A stretch of 38,329 nucleotides of DNA from CAOJBM01 sp051872535 (GCA_051872535.1 JBJEDY010000053.1:1-38329); one strand, 5' to 3'; shown: positions 17,911 to 25,909, numbered from the stretch's first letter. Made by a program: numbers and translations. The notes: generated by a model not told the origin, from the sequence alone.

Positions 17911-19198
17911 TTTCTTCAGCTCCTGTAAATACAATATTATCTACTAATAAATAAGGTGTTTTAATAGAAGGGATACTATATTCTAAATTATCCCCTATTT
18001 CGATAATATTATTTAATATGTCATTTAAATTTGTATTAATTATAACATTTTTTATAGCATGTTTAATTTGACCATTTTCAATTAAGAATCCCATTATTGA
18101 ACCGCTATATATACCTGTCCCAATATTTAATGCGGATGAAGATATCATTAGTTCTGTGACATAGATTCCCTTATCAATGCTTGATAATAATTCTTCTTTA
18201 TTTTTGGTTCCTGGTAAAATACTAACATTACGACAATCGATTGTATCATGATATCCATTTCCTGTGGAAAGAGTATCTGCAGATGCAGCACTATTTTTAT
18301 TATGAAGGAAAGTTTTTACAATACCATTTTCAACCAAGATATTTTTTTTAGTCTTTGTTCCTTCGTCATCAAAAATACGATAGCATGGAGCTTTTATATC
18401 AGTAGCATCATCAATTATTGTTAATAATCCTGAGTACATTTTTTCATTTAAATGATTTTGCAACATTGATATATTACGGTTTATATTATCACCATTTAGC
18501 ATACTTAATAAATACTTCACAATATCTGCCACAACATTTGGAGCAAATAAAGTTCGATAAGTCCCACTTTTTATATTTTTTTCATTTAAGTGAAGAAGAT
18601 TCTTTTCGATTATCTCGTTTGCAAATTTCTCAATGTCTAACTCATTTTCATCCTTTAAAGTAAATATTTTCCATTCACAAGTATTATTATTACCATCACT
18701 TGCTGTAGATTCAATTGAATACACATAATAAGAACTACTACTTTCAATATCGACACCATTAGAGTTAATTAATTGTTTGGAAAAAGAATTATATTCTAAA
18801 TTTTGAACAATATTTTTAATTTCTTGATGTTTTTCAAGTTGTTTTGTCGCAATTTCAATTAACTTTTGCTTATAATCAAATAAATTTCTTTTTTCTAATT
18901 TTAAATCACAATGTATATCAATTTGACTGGCAAAATCACTAGTTATTTTCTTCTCTGTATATTTAGATAATTCTTTAATTTCAAAAATCAATGATTCATC
19001 TAACATTTCGCTACTTAATGTAACTATATTATCAAAATACTTAGCTTTTATTAAATAACTAGTAATGTCAATAGTTTGATCTTTTTCAATCGAATCTTTC
19101 ATTGCTTCCAAAGATACAGAATAATTTTTTGTTATCATTATTTCTACATCATTTATACCATTCTCTTGACACAATTTTATAAAATCTTTACTATTCAT
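17900..19198 (-). CDS. pmbA: TldE/PmbA, non-catalytic partner of the TldD/E metalloprotease
   Basis: About 432 residues of the PmbA/TldE family. Paired with TldD it forms a ring-like heterodimer that degrades unfolded peptides and, in some bacteria, matures modified peptides such as microcin B17 or matures CcdA. The second-half motifs GTYRTLFAPNVVADIVKYLLS and NGYHDTIDCRNVSILPG are typical. It has no HExxxH motif, as expected for this subunit. The start at 19198 has AGGTGG 5 bases upstream and overlaps tldD by 8 bases. No modified-peptide cluster is visible nearby, so a housekeeping proteolytic role is more likely. Confidence 0.9.
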   Translation of the reverse strand: MNSKDFIKLCQENGINDVEIMITKNYSVSLEAMKDSIEKDQTIDITSYLIKAKYFDNIVTLSSEMLDESLIFEIKELSKYTEKKITSDFASQIDIHCDLKLEKRNLFDYKQKLIEIATKQLEKHQEIKNIVQNLEYNSFSKQLINSNGVDIESSSSYYVYSIESTASDGNNNTCEWKIFTLKDENELDIEKFANEIIEKNLLHLNEKNIKSGTYRTLFAPNVVADIVKYLLSMLNGDNINRNISMLQNHLNEKMYSGLLTIIDDATDIKAPCYRIFDDEGTKTKKNILVENGIVKTFLHNKNSAASADTLSTGNGYHDTIDCRNVSILPGTKNKEELLSSIDKGIYVTELMISSSALNIGTGIYSGSIMGFLIENGQIKHAIKNVIINTNLNDILNNIIEIGDNLEYSIPSIKTPYLLVDNIVFTGAEENEN

Positions 19199-20576
19199 CG
19201 CTTCCACCTACCTGCATTTTTGATACTTTAATTGTTGGTTGTCCACAAGTTACAAATACTTTTCCACTAACACTACCACAATATCCATCAGCTAAAATTA
19301 AGTCATTACTAACACTCTCAATTTTAGTTAAAACATCTTTTCCTGTTCCTCTTAAACATAGCCCTTTTAAATATTTAGTTAATTTTCCATTTTCAATTAA
19401 TCTTGCACATTGAACATCGAAATTAAAATTACCACTTGCTGTATCTACTAATCCTCCACCAAGTTTTTCACAATAAATACCATATTTAGTACTTTCTATC
19501 ATATCCTCAACAGAATCTTTTCCTGGAGCTATATAAGTATTGGACATACGAGAAGTTGGTTCAAAAGTATAATCTTGTCTTCTACCAGAACCAGTTATAG
19601 AACAATTATCCATCTTTCTTTGATTAAGATAATCAACCATATAAGACTTTAAAACACCATTTTCAATTAAAACTTTCTTTTGAGGTTCTGTTCCTTCATC
19701 ATCAATATTGAAACTTCCCCAAGCATTAGAAATTGTTGCATCGTCAATTAAAGTTACTTTATCACTAGCAATCTTTTGATTAAGAAGACCTGTAAAACAA
19801 CTAGTTTTGGGGGCAATAGATGTTGCTTCTAATCCATGACCACAAGCTTCGTGAAATATTACAGCACCAAAACCATTCTTTATAATTACTGGGTATTCTC
19901 CTCCTTTAATTGTTTCAGCGTGTAAATTGTTTATAGCTTTGTCTACTGTATCTTTTGTTAATTTTTCTACATCAATATCATCAAGAAATTCATAACCTTG
20001 AGCACTACCTCGAGCTGTAAATAAAGTTTCTTTCAAATCGTTTTCTTCAACAAAAACATGTATTAATAAACGAGTATTTGTATAAGATGTGGATTTCATA
20101 AAACCTCTTGTACTAGCTATAGTTATTTCTTTATCTTCCTCAATTAAGGTTGCTTTTACTTGTGTTACTAATTTGGAATAATTTCTTGCTATTTCATTTA
20201 TTTTATGAAGTAATGCTATTTTCTTTTCTGTTTCATAATCATCATGTTTAATTGTACAAGGAACAATATCACTTACTTTTTCTTCTTTTAATTCAAGTTT
20301 AGGTATTATTCTTTTACTATTATAAGTATTAAGATGTTCTTTAATCATTCTATCTAAATTATCTTTAGATATATCACTTGATGCAGTATATCTAGTTGAG
20401 GTATTTAAAGCACTTCTTATTCCTATTCCATGTCGATGTCTTACACTTATTTTATTTATTTCTGATGCAACTAATTCATAATTTTTTGTTTTTGATTTTT
20501 CATAATAAACTTCTGCAAAATCACATCCAGTTTCTGTAATACTATTTAAAATATTTTCATATTGTTCTTTTGTCAT
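19191..20576 (-). CDS. tldD: TldD, catalytic subunit of the TldD/E metalloprotease
   Basis: 461 residues. The zinc motif HEACGH lies at about 242-247, followed by the TldD blocks LIDDATISNAWGSFNIDDEGT, LKSYMVDYLNQRKM, GSGRRQDYTFEPTSRMSNT and GLCLRGTGKDVL. First gene of a three-gene operon with tldE and an RDD protein. A TATAAT box sits 24 bases before the start codon and an AGGTGATG site before the ATG. The family is certain; the physiological substrate is not known. Confidence 0.93.
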   Translation of the reverse strand: MTKEQYENILNSITETGCDFAEVYYEKSKTKNYELVASEINKISVRHRHGIGIRSALNTSTRYTASSDISKDNLDRMIKEHLNTYNSKRIIPKLELKEEKVSDIVPCTIKHDDYETEKKIALLHKINEIARNYSKLVTQVKATLIEEDKEITIASTRGFMKSTSYTNTRLLIHVFVEENDLKETLFTARGSAQGYEFLDDIDVEKLTKDTVDKAINNLHAETIKGGEYPVIIKNGFGAVIFHEACGHGLEATSIAPKTSCFTGLLNQKIASDKVTLIDDATISNAWGSFNIDDEGTEPQKKVLIENGVLKSYMVDYLNQRKMDNCSITGSGRRQDYTFEPTSRMSNTYIAPGKDSVEDMIESTKYGIYCEKLGGGLVDTASGNFNFDVQCARLIENGKLTKYLKGLCLRGTGKDVLTKIESVSNDLILADGYCGSVSGKVFVTCGQPTIKVSKMQVGGSDE

Positions 20577-20592
20577 ATCATCACCTTTATAA

Positions 20593-20598
20593 ATTATA
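20593..20598 (-). promoter_or_regulatory. -10 box of the tldD operon
   Basis: Minus-strand TATAAT just upstream of AAGGTGATGATATG. The terminator of the macrodomain gene lies directly upstream, so the operon starts here. Confidence 0.6.
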
Positions 20599-20602
20599 GC
20601 AC

Positions 20603-20629
20603 AAAAAAAGTTGCTTATAACAACTTTTT
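20603..20629 (-). terminator. Terminator of the macrodomain gene
   Basis: AAAAAGTTG-TTATAAG-CAACTTTTTTT on the minus strand, overlapping the stop codon. Confidence 0.75.
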
Positions 20630-21418
20630 ATATTCATTATAATCTTCACTTGTATATGTATTTAATATTACTTTTGTAAAAGTATTTGGATTGTTTTTCA
20701 AAAACTCTTTTACAGTATCTAAAGCAATATCTGCTGCTTCACTTTTAGGGAAATGAAACTTTCCTGTTGAGATACAAGGAATGGCAATTGTTTTAAATTC
20801 TTTTGTTTTAGCCAATTCCAAGATTGAATTGTAACACTTTTTTAAGTTGTTACGATTTTCTTCAGTTACAATACCATTTAACACTTTTGGAGCCACAGTA
20901 TGAATGATATATTTAGAAGGTAAGTTATAAGCTTTTGTAAGTTTGGCACTTCCTACCTTATTATCCTTATCTATCTCAATAATTTTTGAACATTCTAGTT
21001 TCAACCCCATACCAGCACGACTATGAATAAGTCTGTCAATTGAATGGATAGATTCTTGACAAGGCATCAATGTACTATTAGTAGTATTTACTATAACATC
21101 AACTGCTAATCTTGTTATATCTCCCTGCCATAAAGCAATAACCGAAGCAAACTCATCATTACTACCTAATAAATCATTAATATAAGGTATATCTGTTTCT
21201 AAAACTATACCTCCTCTTTCTTTTAATTCCGTCTTTAATAATTGGCTTTCCATTTCCAAGATATGGCCATTTATTGGTTTAGCTTCTCTTGCTAGAATAA
21301 AATCATCTAAAAAAATTCTTTTTTCTTCTTCATCATCTGGTATATCTATACTATTATCGATATTGTTCTCTTTACATAGGTAATTGATTAAAGCATCAAC
21401 TAATACCTCTTTATTCAT
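20615..21418 (-). CDS. Macrodomain ADP-ribose hydrolase-like protein
   Basis: 267 residues. The first 90 or so are a helical extension (LVDALINYLCKENNI ... FLDDFILARE), as in the SauMacro/SpyMacro protein-ADP-ribosylhydrolases. The macrodomain follows: ALWQGDITRLAVDVIVNTTNS carries the ADP-ribose-binding Asp/Asn, then KYIIHTVAPKV and IAIPCISTGKFHFPKSEAADIAL (the phosphate-binding loop). C120, H125, H132 and C143 sit where the zinc-dependent macrodomains bind metal, but the spacing differs and I cannot confirm a zinc site. It would reverse ADP-ribosylation of proteins. The usual SirTM/lipoate partners are absent; two ART-like genes lie about 3.5 and 5 kb away. Confidence 0.85.
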   Translation of the reverse strand: MNKEVLVDALINYLCKENNIDNSIDIPDDEEEKRIFLDDFILAREAKPINGHILEMESQLLKTELKERGGIVLETDIPYINDLLGSNDEFASVIALWQGDITRLAVDVIVNTTNSTLMPCQESIHSIDRLIHSRAGMGLKLECSKIIEIDKDNKVGSAKLTKAYNLPSKYIIHTVAPKVLNGIVTEENRNNLKKCYNSILELAKTKEFKTIAIPCISTGKFHFPKSEAADIALDTVKEFLKNNPNTFTKVILNTYTSEDYNEYKKLL

Positions 21419-21483
21419 GCTATCACCTATTATAAGTATATAGATTTTTTCTTATTTTAGCAATATTTTGTTGATTTTTCGAC

Positions 21484-22935
21484 CTATTTTTTCAAATACT
21501 TCAAAATCATATTTCTTGCTTTAGCAGTATGAGCATAATCTAGCCATTCCTCTGTTGGACCTTTGGCTATTCCATTACTAATAACTCTAATATGATCTTG
21601 ATCTTGTAATACATAATTAAAATCGAATATTTCTTGATCATTTACAAGAGCTAAAGCTAATTGAGTTGCAACTTTTTCTCCTAAAATATAAGCAAAGTCA
21701 ATTATTGTAGAACCTTTAGGTATTTCATATTGTTTTCCATTATTATCGTAAACGACTATTGTTGATAACTCGTCTTTTAAATGACGAAAAAAATCTATAT
21801 CATTTTTATAGGCTTTATTTATTTCAGCAATAGATTCATAGAACGGATAACTATTCTTAACATATTCAAGCATAGCTAATCTATCTTCTTGGTTATTAAT
21901 ATCCCAATATCTTGCTAATCCAAAAGATGCAACTTCTCCCATTCTAAAAGTTTTTAATTGAATTTGAACTTGTCGATCGTTAAGTCCCCAAACAGTAGTA
22001 TGAAGGCTTTGATACTTATTTTCTTTAGGATTACATATATAATCTTTAAATGTGCCATTTACAGGTTTATATAACTCATGAATAGGTCTTAACATTAGAT
22101 AACAATTATCAACATTATCTAACATTATTTTTATAGAAATTAAGTCATGAATTGTTCTTAATCGAGCGTTTTTAATACTTGTTCCAGAATCTTTTAAATC
22201 ACGATAGATACTATATAAGTTTTTAGTTCTAATTTTAATTAAATGATCTATATCTCTTTGAGTTAATATTTTATCTATATTATTAGCCATTTCATTTATA
22301 TATTTTTTATATGTTATATTCTCTCTTTTTACTTTGGATTCAATCCTTTTATATTCTTCCGTATATAAATAATAGAAAGATAGATCTTCTAATTCATTTT
22401 TTATTCTATTTAATCCTAAACGATTAGCTATAGGAACAAATATTGTTTTAGTTGCTATTGCTTTTTCTATTTGTTTTTCAGTTGATAAATACTCTAAAGT
22501 ACGCATATTGTGGAGACGATCAGCCAGTCTAACATAAAAACTTCTAATATCAGTTAAAATACTAACAACAACTTTACGATCATTAGCGCAATGTCTTACC
22601 CCTCTATTTGGTAAATATACTTGATCGAAATTAGTAACACCTTCAACAATAGTTGCTGTATCATGACCAAACATTACTTCTAGGTCTTCTTTAGTAAGGT
22701 AAGTATCTTCAACAGAATCATGTAATAAACCTGATACTATAGTATCTGTGTCCATATAACTATCGGCTAGAATATATGCTACTTCTAAAGGATGGATAAT
22801 ATATGGTTCTCCACTTTGACGCATTTGACCAGCGTGAGCAAGACTAGCTATTTTGTAAGCTTGGACAATCTTCCCTACACCAGCCGGATTATAACTTTTA
22901 ACTTTTTGAATTAAATCTTCTATCGTTACTGCCAT
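21484..22935 (-). CDS. rel: Rel/SpoT-family (p)ppGpp enzyme, short form with altered synthetase site
   Basis: 483 residues against about 730 for full Rel. The HD hydrolase domain is intact: H48 (HPLEVA), H72-D73 (HDSVEDT) and D139 (VRLADRLHNMRT) match H53, H77, D78 and D144 of Rel from S. equisimilis. The synthetase domain keeps D264 (IHDLISIK) and KDYICNPKENKYQSLHT, but the catalytic Glu of the EIQIR motif is Gln (VQIQLKT, Q324), and the following AE.G..AHW is ASFGLARYW. A TGS domain (PKGSTIIDFAY) follows, then the protein ends at ARNMILKYLKK with no zinc-finger or ACT domain. This predicts a (p)ppGpp hydrolase with weak or no synthetase activity. Preceded by a leader peptide and terminator. 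Confidence 0.88.
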   Translation of the reverse strand: MAVTIEDLIQKVKSYNPAGVGKIVQAYKIASLAHAGQMRQSGEPYIIHPLEVAYILADSYMDTDTIVSGLLHDSVEDTYLTKEDLEVMFGHDTATIVEGVTNFDQVYLPNRGVRHCANDRKVVVSILTDIRSFYVRLADRLHNMRTLEYLSTEKQIEKAIATKTIFVPIANRLGLNRIKNELEDLSFYYLYTEEYKRIESKVKRENITYKKYINEMANNIDKILTQRDIDHLIKIRTKNLYSIYRDLKDSGTSIKNARLRTIHDLISIKIMLDNVDNCYLMLRPIHELYKPVNGTFKDYICNPKENKYQSLHTTVWGLNDRQVQIQLKTFRMGEVASFGLARYWDINNQEDRLAMLEYVKNSYPFYESIAEINKAYKNDIDFFRHLKDELSTIVVYDNNGKQYEIPKGSTIIDFAYILGEKVATQLALALVNDQEIFDFNYVLQDQDHIRVISNGIAKGPTEEWLDYAHTAKARNMILKYLKK

Positions 22936-22951
22936 TATTACACCCCCAAAA

Positions 22952-22987
22952 AGACAAAAAAACGCTCAGATTAAAACTGTACGTTTT
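22952..22987 (-). terminator. Leader terminator (putative attenuator) before rel
   Basis: Minus strand: AAAACG-UA-CAG-loop-CUG-AG-CGUUUU with a U-run, 17 bases before the rel start. Its 5' arm lies within the last codons of the leader peptide, so a ribosome at the leader stop codon would mask it. Confidence 0.6.
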
Positions 22988-23030
22988 CAAGAATATGGTT
23001 AATATTAAAGAAATAAATATAGTTCTTCAT
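22971..23030 (-). CDS. Leader peptide upstream of rel
   Basis: A 19-residue reading frame, MKNYIYFFNINHILENVQF, with a strong GAGGTGG site 4 bases upstream of its ATG. Four of residues 4-8 are aromatic (Y, Y, F, F), and its last codons overlap the rel leader terminator. This is the layout of translation-dependent transcription attenuation. I cannot identify a clear alternative antiterminator pairing, so the direction of the response (aromatic shortage raising or lowering rel) is open. It could also be a small peptide with its own function. Confidence 0.5.
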   Translation of the reverse strand: MKNYIYFFNINHILENVQF

Positions 23031-23048
23031 ATTACCACCTCGCTTATA

Positions 23049-23077
23049 ATGTTAACTTAACTTTATATAGTTGTCAA
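23049..23077 (-). promoter_or_regulatory. Promoter of the leader peptide/rel unit
   Basis: Minus strand: consensus TTGACA (23072-23077), 17-base spacer, TAACAT (23049-23054). Transcription would start about 12 bases before the leader ATG, close to its ribosome binding site. Confidence 0.6.
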
Positions 23078-23080
23078 CAT

Positions 23081-23105
23081 AAAAAAATGAGATGTTACAT
23101 CTCAT
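23081..23105 (-). terminator. Terminator of the rubrerythrin-rubredoxin operon
   Basis: ATGAGATG-TAA-CATCTCAT then seven T on the minus strand, spanning the rubredoxin stop codon. Confidence 0.85.
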
Positions 23106-23241
23106 CTGTTATTTCTTCAAATTGATCTTTTGTAGCTCCACAATATGGACATACCCAATCTTCTCCTAATTCTTCAAAAAGACATGGTTCTTTAGCATCA
23201 TCATATATGTAACCACATAATATACATCTATATTTTTTCAT
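23095..23241 (-). CDS. Rubredoxin
   Basis: 48 residues. One iron is bound by two Cys pairs, CILCGY (C6, C9) and CPYCGA (C31, C34), with the rubredoxin core GEDWVCPYCG. It carries single electrons, most likely to the rubrerythrin encoded directly upstream: only one base separates the rubrerythrin stop codon from this ATG, and the ribosome binding site (GGCGGAG) lies within the rubrerythrin gene. Together they reduce hydrogen peroxide in anaerobes. A third Cys (C20) is not part of the metal site. Confidence 0.93.
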   Translation of the reverse strand: MKKYRCILCGYIYDDAKEPCLFEELGEDWVCPYCGATKDQFEEITDEM

Positions 23242-23242
23242 C

Positions 23243-23782
23243 TTAATAATTCTCCGCCTTTAATTCAAAGTAACTTTGTGGATGTGCACATACAGGACAT
23301 ACTTCTGGAGCTTGTTTACCAACTACAATATGTCCACAGTTGCGACAAACCCATATAGCATCTCCTTCTTTAGAGAATACTACAGCATCTTCAATGTTTT
23401 TAAGAAGTTTTCTATATCTTTCTTCATGATGTTTTTCAATAGCAGCAACTGCTTCAAATTTAGCTGCAATACTATCAAATCCTTCTTCTCTTGCTTCACG
23501 AGCAAATTCAGCATACATATCTGTCCATTCATAGTTTTCACCATCTGCTGCTGCTTGTAAGTTTTCAATAGTAGAAGGAATAGTTCCACCATTTAATTCT
23601 TTGAACCACATTTTAGCATGTTCTTTTTCATTATTTGCTGTTTCTTCAAAAATAGCTGCAATTTGTTCATATCCATCTTTTTTAGCTTTGCTTGCAAAAT
23701 AAGTATATTTATTTCTTGCTTGAGATTCTCCTGCAAAAGCAGCTAATAAGTTTTGTTCAGTTTTTGATCCTTTTAATTCCAT
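23243..23782 (-). CDS. rbr: Rubrerythrin
   Basis: 179 residues. An N-terminal ferritin-like four-helix bundle carries the di-iron Glu/His ligands (FAGESQARNKY, EETANNEKEHA, FEAVAAIEKHHEERY), and a C-terminal rubredoxin-type knuckle carries CRNCGH and CPVCAHP. It is a cytoplasmic peroxide reductase of anaerobes and microaerophiles, fed electrons by the rubredoxin downstream. The presence of this pair suggests an oxygen-sensitive organism. A GTAATC palindrome lies in the 5' leader, a likely regulator site. Confidence 0.96.
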   Translation of the reverse strand: MELKGSKTEQNLLAAFAGESQARNKYTYFASKAKKDGYEQIAAIFEETANNEKEHAKMWFKELNGGTIPSTIENLQAAADGENYEWTDMYAEFAREAREEGFDSIAAKFEAVAAIEKHHEERYRKLLKNIEDAVVFSKEGDAIWVCRNCGHIVVGKQAPEVCPVCAHPQSYFELKAENY

Positions 23783-23801
23783 AATAACACTCCTATCTTT
23801 T

Positions 23802-23830
23802 GTAATCTTTGATTACTTAAAAATATTATA
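23802..23830 (-). promoter_or_regulatory. -10 box and palindromic operator of rbr
   Basis: TATAAT (minus strand, 23825-23830) is followed by the perfect palindrome GTAATC-AAA-GATTAC (23802-23816), which begins near the expected transcription start. The position fits a repressor site. It is not a PerR consensus box. Confidence 0.55.
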
Positions 23831-23896
23831 CATTAGAAAAACTATTTTTTAAATATCTTTTTTACAGATAATTTGTCAATTAAATAAAAAATTATT

Positions 23897-24322
23897 TTAT
23901 TTATTTTTCTTTAATAAATCTCTAATTTCTTCTAATAAAATGACTTCATCAGATTTCTTTGGCTCTTTTTTAGCTTCTTCTTCATGTTTACGAGTTAATC
24001 TATTAACTACTTTAACAATAATAAAAATACAGAATGCAACAATTAAAAAGTCAATTACATTTTGAATAAATGTTCCATAATTTATTACGGCATCTTTTAC
24101 TTTAATAGAAAGACTTGAAAAATCATGTCCCCCAATGAATACACCTATTAATGGCATTAATATATCATTTACTATAGAAGTAACAATTTTACCAAAAGCA
24201 CTCCCAACAATAACACCCACTGCCATATCTAGAACATTGCCACGTGAAATAAATTCCTTGAATTCTTTAAAGAATCCATTACCTTTTTTTAATATGTCAT
24301 CTTTATCAATTTTTTTTGTCAT
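23897..24322 (-). CDS. mscL: Large-conductance mechanosensitive channel MscL
   Basis: 141 residues, full length. It forms a homopentameric channel that opens under osmotic downshock. The N-terminal amphipathic segment FKEFKEFISRGNVLDMAVGVIVG, the periplasmic loop, TM2 (VIDFLIVAFCIFIIVKVVNRL) and the cytoplasmic helix ending EEIRDLLKK all match. The N-terminus has about 9 extra Lys/Asp-rich residues. Monocistronic, with AGGAGG upstream of the ATG. Confidence 0.95.
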   Translation of the reverse strand: MTKKIDKDDILKKGNGFFKEFKEFISRGNVLDMAVGVIVGSAFGKIVTSIVNDILMPLIGVFIGGHDFSSLSIKVKDAVINYGTFIQNVIDFLIVAFCIFIIVKVVNRLTRKHEEEAKKEPKKSDEVILLEEIRDLLKKNK

Positions 24323-24398
24323 AAAATAAGCCCTCCTAATGTTGATTATACCATATTTTAAAATATTTTATCATCATAATACTAAGTTTTGAAATCAT

Positions 24399-24845
24399 TC
24401 AAATTACTTTTATATATTCCATATAATATCTTTTTCCATCTTCATCTTTTATTCTAAAACTTAATTTATTATATAGATTAACTGCTACTTTATTTTCTTT
24501 TAGAACATTTATATATATCGGATAATTTCCAAATGTATATATTTCTTCAATAACTTTTTTTATTAATTTTGTTGCAATTCCATTATTTCTAAAGTTAATA
24601 TCTACAAATAAACCATCAATTAAATATTTATCTTCTATTTTTTTGGCAAAAATATATCCTATTGGGGTATTTTTATTTTTATATAATAAAAGAATATTTT
24701 GGTTATTAATCATATTAATAAAGTAATTTTCAACAACAAATTTTTCCTCAATAGTATTGTCGTATTTTCTTTCATCTTGAATTAATAAAGTTAAAAAATT
24801 ATCACATATTTTACAATCATCAAGATTTTTTACTTTGATAATCAT
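24399..24845 (-). CDS. GNAT-family N-acetyltransferase
   Basis: 148 residues with the GNAT fold. The acetyl-CoA pyrophosphate loop is FRNNGIATKL (R/Q-x-x-G-x-A form) and the late helix motif is KENKVAVNLYNKLSFR. The IGYIFAKKIEDKYLIDGLFVD strand precedes the motif. The acceptor substrate cannot be inferred. Monocistronic, 82 bases after the next gene's end, with GAAGGTG upstream of the ATG. Confidence 0.85.
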   Translation of the reverse strand: MIIKVKNLDDCKICDNFLTLLIQDERKYDNTIEEKFVVENYFINMINNQNILLLYKNKNTPIGYIFAKKIEDKYLIDGLFVDINFRNNGIATKLIKKVIEEIYTFGNYPIYINVLKENKVAVNLYNKLSFRIKDEDGKRYYMEYIKVI

Positions 24846-24926
24846 TTAATATTCACCTTCTTGTTTTTATTCTTTATAATCTGTTATATATCAATTATAT
24901 CATGCTAAAAATATTATTATCAAAAT

Positions 24927-25766
24927 TTATTGTTTCTTTATTAATTTTTTTGAACCAATTTCGTAAATAGATAAATCCTTATTTAAAAATTTAATTATTT
25001 CTATATATGTCGGATTATTTATACTAGTTTTATCTTCCCAGAGTTCATGAATTATAGAAGATAAAATATCTCTCATGTCTACACCATATCTTTCTTTTTG
25101 AGACTTAATTGCTACTGTTATTGATGGACGTTCTGATTCATTAGCAATATTCCATGCTTGTTCTACACTTTTTAGCAATTCTTTTCTATATATTTTTTTA
25201 TCAAAGTATATTTCTAAATAGTCCAGAAGATGATTTAAAGCTTTAGGAGTATAGCAATAAGAATCACCCGGTAAAAAGGAAATATCTTTTAATTGCTTAT
25301 TAGTTAAGTGTTCTGGTAGTATAATACCTTTAATATTTTCTCGGGTAATTTTTTCATAAGCAAATACTTCATCATCAAAATTAGATTCTAAACTTCCCAC
25401 TTCATTAACTTTAATATTTCGATCAATCATTAATGATAAAGAAGTTAAAGTGTGAAGTGAAAAAGCCTCGAAGAATTGAGAAAAAGTTGGCTCTTTATCA
25501 TATTTTGTTCTATATAGTTTATCATAATCAACTAAAGAAATATAATCCATCCCATTTTTGCAGTCATAACTTCTAATGCTATGTACATAAAATGATAATA
25601 ATTTTAATTCTTCTATTTCTTTTCTCGATAATATCCCGTATTTTAAAATATAATCTAGTTTTACTAAATTCAAATCTATTATTGAATGAAAATAATAATT
25701 TCTAAAAAAGGAATCATTAGCCTTTACAGTATTAATATATTGACCTATATCATAGCATCTAATCAT
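24927..25766 (-). CDS. Putative ADP-ribosyltransferase-like protein 1, unknown function
   Basis: 279 residues, not recognised as a named family. The start at 25766 has a perfect AGGAGG 6 bases upstream and TATAAT before it; an open frame to 25823 crosses that promoter and is rejected. The order of motifs (YYFHSI, then LDYILKYGILS, then DYISLVDYDK, then LTSLSLMIDRNIKV, then DDEVFAYEKI) resembles the His, Ser/Tyr and Glu positions of the ART fold (H-x-x-L..IL..GI, ISL, E). The protein encoded at 26237-26887 shows the same order, so the two may be distant homologues. It lies just downstream of a broken tRNA-Arg copy, and its promoter overlaps that copy's terminator. Activity is inference. Confidence 0.5.
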   Translation of the reverse strand: MIRCYDIGQYINTVKANDSFFRNYYFHSIIDLNLVKLDYILKYGILSRKEIEELKLLSFYVHSIRSYDCKNGMDYISLVDYDKLYRTKYDKEPTFSQFFEAFSLHTLTSLSLMIDRNIKVNEVGSLESNFDDEVFAYEKITRENIKGIILPEHLTNKQLKDISFLPGDSYCYTPKALNHLLDYLEIYFDKKIYRKELLKSVEQAWNIANESERPSITVAIKSQKERYGVDMRDILSSIIHELWEDKTSINNPTYIEIIKFLNKDLSIYEIGSKKLIKKQ

Positions 25767-25803
25767 TATGAACCTCCTAATTTTTTGTGAATTATTATAA
25801 TAG

Positions 25804-25829
25804 AAAAAAGACTTTTTTGACAAGTCTTC
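25804..25829 (-). terminator. tRNA-Arg terminator, copy 1
   Basis: Minus strand: AAGACTTGTCAAAAAAGTCTTTTTT, a short hairpin with a T-run. The same element follows the intact tRNA-Arg at 27273-27297. It overlaps a possible -35 (TTGTCA) of the ART-like gene. Confidence 0.6.
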
Positions 25830-25842
25830 GATTTTATAATTC

Positions 25843-25909
25843 GATAGGACTCGAACCTACCACCTAAAGTTTAGGAAACTTTTGCTCTATCCCGATGAGC
25901 TACGAGGAC
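25843..25909 (-). pseudogene. tRNA-Arg(CCU) pseudogene lacking the 3' acceptor strand
   Basis: Identical to the intact tRNA-Arg at 27312-27385 from the 5' end through the T-stem (acceptor GTCCTCG, D-arm, anticodon loop TTCCTAA, T-arm). After CCTATCG it reads AATTATAAAAT in place of GGGACACCAG. The acceptor stem cannot form beyond about 3 pairs and CCA is missing, so it should not be charged. Promoter-like TATAAT (in ATGCTATAATTAG) and the terminator are still present. Confidence 0.85.

Noticed and set aside
22936..23080. T-box or known riboswitch upstream of rel
   Set aside because: The leader is only about 110 bases, has no T-box consensus or specifier loop, and is better explained by a leader peptide with terminator.
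23276..23592. Frames on both strands inside the rubrerythrin gene
   Set aside because: Out-of-frame shadows of a strongly conserved gene.
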